Source: Erwinia mallotivora (GTDB lineage: Bacteria > Pseudomonadota > Gammaproteobacteria > Enterobacterales > Enterobacteriaceae). From it: a DNA stretch of 64,000 bases. Positions within the stretch are counted from its first letter, which is position 1; each line of letters opens with the position of its first letter. Position numbers and translations under genes: made by a program. Positions 59,646 to 64,000 of this stretch are shown piece after piece. Location: contig NZ_JFHN01000029.1 in the NCBI RefSeq assembly GCF_000590885.1, forward strand, positions 1 to 64,000, given 5' to 3'. Below the pieces are notes generated by a model, which did not search any database, was not told where the DNA came from, and was given only the letters and a program-made list of their open reading frames with translations.

Positions 59646-60404
59646 ATGAGCGATAAAATTGCATTAATTACCGGTGGAAGTCGTGGTTTAGGTAAGAATG
59701 CGGCGCTGAAACTGGCTGCACGAGGGGTAAATATCATCCTGACCTGGCATAGCTTCGAACAGCAGGCGCGGGAGGTCGTTGCACAAATTGAGGCGCTCGG
59801 CTCCCGTGGCGTGGCGCTCCAGCTGGATACCGGCAACAGTAAAACCTTCCCAGGCTTTGCCACTGAAGTGCAGCAACAGCTAAAAGCGATATGGCAACGC
59901 GACACGTTTGATTATTTATTAAACAACGCCGGAGCCGGACTGCATCAGGAGTTCATCACCACCAGTGAAGAACAGTTTGACCAGATGGTGAATGTGCATT
60001 TCAAAGGCCCTTTTTTCCTGACGCAGAAGCTGTTGCCGCTGATGGCCGATGGTGGTCGCATTCTGAATGTATCCAGCGGGCTGGCCCGGTTCAGTTTGCC
60101 AGGCTCCAGCGCTTACGCTTCGGTAAAAGGTGCAATTGAGGTGTTAACCCGCTACCAGGCGAAGGAACTCGGCGCGAGAGGGATCACCGCCAATGTGCTG
60201 GCCCCTGGCGCTATCGAAACTGATTTCAGTGGTGGGATGGTGAGGGACAATCCGCAGGTGAATGCTTTCGTCAGCTCCATTACGGCGCTGGGTCGTCCCG
60301 GATTGCCGGATGATATTGGTGATGCCGTTGCTTTATTGCTTAGCGATGAGAGTGGCTGGATTAATGGTCAGCGCATTGAAGCCTCTGGCGGGATGGCGCT
60401 CTGA
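59646..60404 (+). CDS. SDR family oxidoreductase
   Basis: 252 aa. Nucleotide motif TGGSRGLGKN, LNNAGAG, and active site Ser plus YASVKGA (YxxxK), then NVLAPGAIETD. Substrate unknown. ATG 59646 has a GGAGAAG ahead; the upstream in-frame ATG at 59595 would add a nonconserved leader. Divergent from the LysR regulator. Confidence 0.9.
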   Translation: MSDKIALITGGSRGLGKNAALKLAARGVNIILTWHSFEQQAREVVAQIEALGSRGVALQLDTGNSKTFPGFATEVQQQLKAIWQRDTFDYLLNNAGAGLHQEFITTSEEQFDQMVNVHFKGPFFLTQKLLPLMADGGRILNVSSGLARFSLPGSSAYASVKGAIEVLTRYQAKELGARGITANVLAPGAIETDFSGGMVRDNPQVNAFVSSITALGRPGLPDDIGDAVALLLSDESGWINGQRIEASGGMAL

Positions 60405-60428
60405 TGGAGCGCCTTAAAGTGGAATGGC

Positions 60429-61280
60429 TCAGACGTTAATGGTGCCGTCAATGACCGTCACTGACTGACCGCCAATCCACACGCCATCTGGCGTGTAATT
60501 CACGCTCAGGCGGCCGGCACGTTGCAGAACGGTGCCCTGGCGCACGCGGTAATCCAGCGTCTTCCCCTGTGCCTGAAGATAACGGGCCAGACAGGCGTTG
60601 GCGCTGCCTGTAACCGGGTCTTCAACCAGTGCACCATTTTCAGTAAACAGGCCGCGCACTTCATACTGCTCCTTCTCGCCAGCAAGCGGCCCGAATATCA
60701 TCACGCCATTTACGCGGGCTTTTTGCGTCAGCCGCTCAAATTCCACCACGTTGGGTTTAACCGCCAGCACGTCACGGGCAGAGGTCATAGGCACCAGAAG
60801 CCAGCGAATGCCCATATCAGCCACCATCACCGGCAGCGTGCTCTCCATCGCCTCGCTGTTGAGTGCACTGCTGAGCGGGGCATCACTGAATGCTGACAGC
60901 GTGGCCTCCGGCGCGGCGAAGGCCAGGTGGTGGTCAGCAGCTGTTTTTATCGTCACCAGCCCGATACCGCACTGCTGAACGATCTTACCCGGCATTTTCA
61001 GGCTGATTCCCGATTCCAGCAGAGCGTGTGCGGTGCCCAGCGTCGGATGCCCGGCAAAAGGCAGTTCGAGAGTGGGGGTAAAGATACGCACCCGGTAATC
61101 GGCCCCCGGGTCGCTGGCTGGCAGAACAAAAGTGGTTTCCGACAGGTTGGTCCAGCGTGCAATAGCCTGCATCTGCTCATCGCTTAGCCCGTCGGCTTCC
61201 AGCACTACCGCCAGTGGGTTGCCGTTCAGCGGCGAAGAAGTGAAAACATCAACTTGCTTAAAAGCGCGTAATTGCGACAT
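60429..61280 (-). CDS. PhzF family isomerase/epimerase-like protein
   Basis: 283 aa, two related halves of the DAP-epimerase fold. FTSSPLNGNPLAVVLEADGL, the catalytic glutamate in TNLSETTFVLP and PFAGHPTLGTAHALL are typical. Function unknown outside phenazine makers. ATG 61280 fits the family start; an ATG at 61298 is also possible. Convergent with the SDR gene and divergent from the GST gene. Confidence 0.87.
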   Translation of the reverse strand: MSQLRAFKQVDVFTSSPLNGNPLAVVLEADGLSDEQMQAIARWTNLSETTFVLPASDPGADYRVRIFTPTLELPFAGHPTLGTAHALLESGISLKMPGKIVQQCGIGLVTIKTAADHHLAFAAPEATLSAFSDAPLSSALNSEAMESTLPVMVADMGIRWLLVPMTSARDVLAVKPNVVEFERLTQKARVNGVMIFGPLAGEKEQYEVRGLFTENGALVEDPVTGSANACLARYLQAQGKTLDYRVRQGTVLQRAGRLSVNYTPDGVWIGGQSVTVIDGTINV

Positions 61281-61343
61281 TGTGAGTATCCTTGCCATTG
61301 TCAGCCCGTGCCGGGTTGAATGTTAAATAAAAGTGACGATCTT

Positions 61344-61967
61344 ATGCTGAAGATATTAGGTAGGGCCTCATCGATCAACGTCAGAAAAGTGCTGTGGCTG
61401 TGTGACGAGCTGAATATCGCCTGGAGGCGCGATGACTGGGGCGAAGGTTTTAAGTCACCTCAGCAGGACGCTTTTAAGGCGATGAATCCTAATGCCTTGA
61501 TTCCGGTAATCCAGGATGGCGATTTTATTATGTGGGAATCCAATGCCATTATTCGCTATCTGGCCAATGCATATGGCGGCGGCTGGCTCTATCCGGACGA
61601 TCCTCGCGCCCGTGCGCCGGTCGATCAATGGATAGACTGGCAGGCGACCGAGCTGAATACCTCCTGGCGCTATGCTTTTATGTCACTGGTACGGCATTCC
61701 CCCGCGCATCAGGACCCGCGTCTGCTGGCTGCGGCCTGTAAGGGCTGGTCACACACGATGGCTATCCTCAACCAGCAACTGGAACGGACCGGAGCCTGGG
61801 TGGCAGGGAACACCTTTTCACTGGCTGATATTCCGATAGGTCTGTCGGTTAACCGTTGGTACGAAACGCCGCTGGAGCATCCTGACCTGCCTGCGGTGCG
61901 GGCCTACTACGAACGGCTCACCGAAAGAAAAGGGTATGCAGCCTGGGGGCGCAACGGTACGCCCTGA
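61344..61967 (+). CDS. Glutathione S-transferase family protein
   Basis: 207 aa from ATG 61344. Thioredoxin-like N-domain with [28 protein letters not shown] and [11 protein letters not shown] (glutathione site), then a helical C-domain. Resembles GstB. Role in detoxification or dehalogenation is inferred. Frame also opens at 61320. Divergent from PhzF. Confidence 0.87.
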   Translation: MLKILGRASSINVRKVLWLCDELNIAWRRDDWGEGFKSPQQDAFKAMNPNALIPVIQDGDFIMWESNAIIRYLANAYGGGWLYPDDPRARAPVDQWIDWQATELNTSWRYAFMSLVRHSPAHQDPRLLAAACKGWSHTMAILNQQLERTGAWVAGNTFSLADIPIGLSVNRWYETPLEHPDLPAVRAYYERLTERKGYAAWGRNGTP

Positions 61968-61970
61968 ATC

Positions 61971-63428
61971 TCATTCGCTGCCTGCTGCTATCCCACTCAT
62001 TTCGCAGGCCAGTGCGCCAGTTCTTTTCAGCGCCCAGCTGTAGCGGTCGTCAAACGGATAGCAGCAGCTCAGGCGCATGGCGCTGTTACCCCGTTCGCTG
62101 AGCGTATAGAGGGCACCGGGCGTCAGACAGATTTTCTCCTGCAACAGACGGTGGAACAGCGCGACGCAGTCCAGCCTGCCGGGCAGTTCAACCCAGAAGA
62201 CAAATCCGCCGCTGGGCTGGGTGGCTCGTGTTCCTGCCGGAAAGTGTCGGGCGATCATGCCGCGTGCCTCATCCATCTGGGCAGCATAGCGGCGGCGAAG
62301 ATTGCGCAGGTGATGGTCATAGCCGCCTGACTCCAGAAAATGCCCCAGCGTTTCAGAAAGCAGCCTTGATTCTGCCAGCGAGGAGACAGACTTCAGCCGC
62401 GCCAGTTTTTCATGAAAACGTCCGCCAGCCATCCAGCCAAGATGGAAATCAGGTGCGATGGTTTTGGTAAAACTGGTGCAGTGAATGATCCAGCCATCGC
62501 TGTCAAAGGCTTTTACCGCCGGTGACAGCGGCCAGTTAAATTGCAGTTCACAGTACAGGCCATCTTCGATCAGCGGCACCTGGTAGTGATTGACCATTTT
62601 TGCCAGACGTTTTTTATCGGGCAAGGTCATGGTGCATCCCATCGGATTTTGCGCTGTCGGCATGGCGACCAGTGCCTGGATGCGCTTTTCCTGTAACACC
62701 AGCTCCAGCGCATCCAGCGACAGACCCTGCTGCGGATCGGTGGGGATTTCCAGCACGCTCAGCCCCAGACTGGCCAGCAAAGGGAAGAGATAAAAATAGG
62801 TTGGCGTTTCCACACCGACACAGTCACCCGGTGTGGTGACGGCCCGAAGCGCCAGCTGCAACGCCTCCATACAGCCATGAGTCAGGGTGATCTCTTCTGC
62901 GGTCAGGCTCATCCCCAGGTCCAGCGCGCGTCGTGCGATTTCCCGGCGCAGCCGCTGGCTACCAGGCGGTAGCGCATAGCGGCCGATCAGCATCGGTTCC
63001 CGCCGCAGCAACGAGGAGATAATACGGCTGATTTTTGCTGTGGGATAAAAGTCGCTGTTCTGCGGGCAGGCGAGGGAGATGTTGGTGTAGTCAGGGTGAT
63101 TTTGTGCGGCAAAAACGGTTTCAATCAGCGCCAGCTTATCGCTTCCCGGCGAGTGCACCGTCGGGTGGAGTCGGCTGACGGCTTTAACCGAAGGCAGCAC
63201 GCTGCGCACATAATAACCAGACTGAGGGCGTGCCTCGATCAGTCCGCGATCCTCAAGGATACGGTAGGCCGTCAGCACAGTATTAACGCTGACCTGATGA
63301 TGGCTGGCACAGCGGCGGATCGCAGGCAGGCGGCTACCGGGAGGATAAGTTCCGCAGTGAATCGCTTCCGCCAGGGTGACGGCCAGCCGTTGATAGAGCG
63401 GTGATTCCTCGGTTTCGCTGATGGACAC
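61971..63428 (-). CDS. MocR-type GntR regulator with aminotransferase domain
   Basis: 485 aa from GTG 63428 (GAGAGG about 8 nt upstream; the frame is open to 63482). N-terminal GntR winged helix (GTYPPGSRLPAIRRCASHHQVSVNTV), then a fold-type I aminotransferase-like domain with the PLP lysine in SFTKTIAPDF. MocR proteins usually act on a divergent neighbour, here the LysE-type exporter gene that starts at 63565. Confidence 0.9.
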   Translation of the reverse strand: MSISETEESPLYQRLAVTLAEAIHCGTYPPGSRLPAIRRCASHHQVSVNTVLTAYRILEDRGLIEARPQSGYYVRSVLPSVKAVSRLHPTVHSPGSDKLALIETVFAAQNHPDYTNISLACPQNSDFYPTAKISRIISSLLRREPMLIGRYALPPGSQRLRREIARRALDLGMSLTAEEITLTHGCMEALQLALRAVTTPGDCVGVETPTYFYLFPLLASLGLSVLEIPTDPQQGLSLDALELVLQEKRIQALVAMPTAQNPMGCTMTLPDKKRLAKMVNHYQVPLIEDGLYCELQFNWPLSPAVKAFDSDGWIIHCTSFTKTIAPDFHLGWMAGGRFHEKLARLKSVSSLAESRLLSETLGHFLESGGYDHHLRNLRRRYAAQMDEARGMIARHFPAGTRATQPSGGFVFWVELPGRLDCVALFHRLLQEKICLTPGALYTLSERGNSAMRLSCCYPFDDRYSWALKRTGALACEMSGIAAGSE

Positions 63429-63564
63429 AATTATTCCTCTCGGGGATGGGTACAATACAGGGATAAGGATGACTGTACCCATAACAATAGTCTGTTTCTG
63501 AATCTGTTACCATATCGTGGCAGCCTGTATGTTGATGTTCTTACTCATCATCAGGATAACAATC

Positions 63565-64000
63565 ATGCTCGACCCCTCCTTTTTCAGTTACGTCACGGTT
63601 ATGTCGATTACGCCAGGCCCTAACAACCTGATGCTGGCGACATCCGGCGTGAATTTTGGCATGAGACGAACACTGCCAATGATGATGGGAATTGTCTGTG
63701 GCTGTGCGCTCCAGACTGCCCTCGCCGGGCTGCTGCTGGATGTGTTACTCCAGTGGATGAGTGCGGTCAGAGTGCCTCTGACGTTGCTTGGCTGTAGTTA
63801 TCTGCTGTGGCTGTCATGGAAGATTTTCCGCGCAGGATCGCCGGAGATGCAGGAAAAATCCCGCCCCATGACGCTACTGGGCAGCGCGGCGTTTCAGGCG
63901 GTGAATCCGAAGGCCTGGCTGATGGCTACCAATGTTGCGCTGATGTACAGCTCAGGCAATGGCATTCTGGCGGTAGCGGTAGGATTTATGGTGCTCAATC
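63565..64000 (+). CDS. LysE/RhtB family amino-acid exporter (cut by window end)
   Basis: The first 145 residues are present. The N-terminus SFFSYVTVMSITPGPNNLMLATSG is the hallmark of the LysE/RhtB family, followed by four or more helices and the conserved FQAVNPKAWLMA. It probably exports an amino acid. It is divergent from the MocR regulator with about 136 nt between starts. The 3' end is outside the window. Confidence 0.87.
   Translation, partial: MLDPSFFSYVTVMSITPGPNNLMLATSGVNFGMRRTLPMMMGIVCGCALQTALAGLLLDVLLQWMSAVRVPLTLLGCSYLLWLSWKIFRAGSPEMQEKSRPMTLLGSAAFQAVNPKAWLMATNVALMYSSGNGILAVAVGFMVLN

Overview
The window is chromosomal DNA of a member of the Enterobacterales. Gene content and order fit the Erwinia/Pantoea side of the order. 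Almost every housekeeping block is syntenic with the E. coli 81-82 min and 88 min regions, but the LPS core genes are of the WaaE/WabG type seen in Klebsiella, Serratia and Erwiniaceae, and an IS3-family element and an Rhs effector are present. The species assignment is inference from gene content only.

Layout. (1) 1-15500 is an accessory island. It starts with a serine-recombinase remnant. Then come a two-gene operon (calcineurin-like metallophosphoesterase plus Hsp90/GHKL-type ATPase), a chimeric IS3-family insertion, a SIR2-like protein and a small CxxC protein. It ends with a type VI secretion Rhs module: Eag chaperone, a PAAR-Rhs protein with a C-terminal nucleic-acid deaminase-like toxin, and its overlapping immunity gene. 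An orphan Rhs tip (GIY-YIG toxin with a nonsense codon, plus a frameshifted Imm26 gene) and other decayed fragments follow. (2) 15500-25200 is core genome: yicC, a DUF3574 lipoprotein, nupC, rph-pyrE, slmA, dut-coaBC, radC, rpmB-rpmG, mutM, coaD. (3) 25180-40641 is the LPS core locus: waaE, waaA, wabG, waaQ, a waaH-like gene, a GT9 and a GT4 gene, a divergent deacetylase (WalW-like), a GT2 gene, waaC, waaF, hldD and two more glycosyltransferase-type genes. No O-antigen ligase (waaL) is visible. (4) 40691-49617 is core genome: yibQ, envC, yibN, grxC, secB, gpsA, cysE, trmL, cpxA, cpxR, cpxP. (5) 49700-53100 is a small accessory patch between cpxP and fieF. It holds a P2-type integrase remnant, a frameshifted Tae4 amidase effector, a two-TM small protein, a truncated HigB toxin with a palindromic operator, and an orphan GT9 glycosyltransferase followed by a CxxC protein. 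(6) 53300-64000 holds fieF, pfkA, sbp, cdh and yhjD, then an accessory metabolic group (LysR, SDR, PhzF, GST, MocR-type regulator, LysE exporter cut by the window end).

How it works together. The island reads as a conflict region: interbacterial weapons (Rhs, Tae4 and immunity genes), probable anti-phage genes (SIR2-like, and perhaps the phosphoesterase/ATPase pair) and relics of mobile elements. The LPS cluster assembles Kdo, heptose and the outer core. The Cpx system reports on the same envelope. The most promising candidate for an undescribed system is the metallophosphoesterase-GHKL ATPase operon at 907-4706. The deaminase-tipped Rhs with an unfamiliar immunity protein is second.
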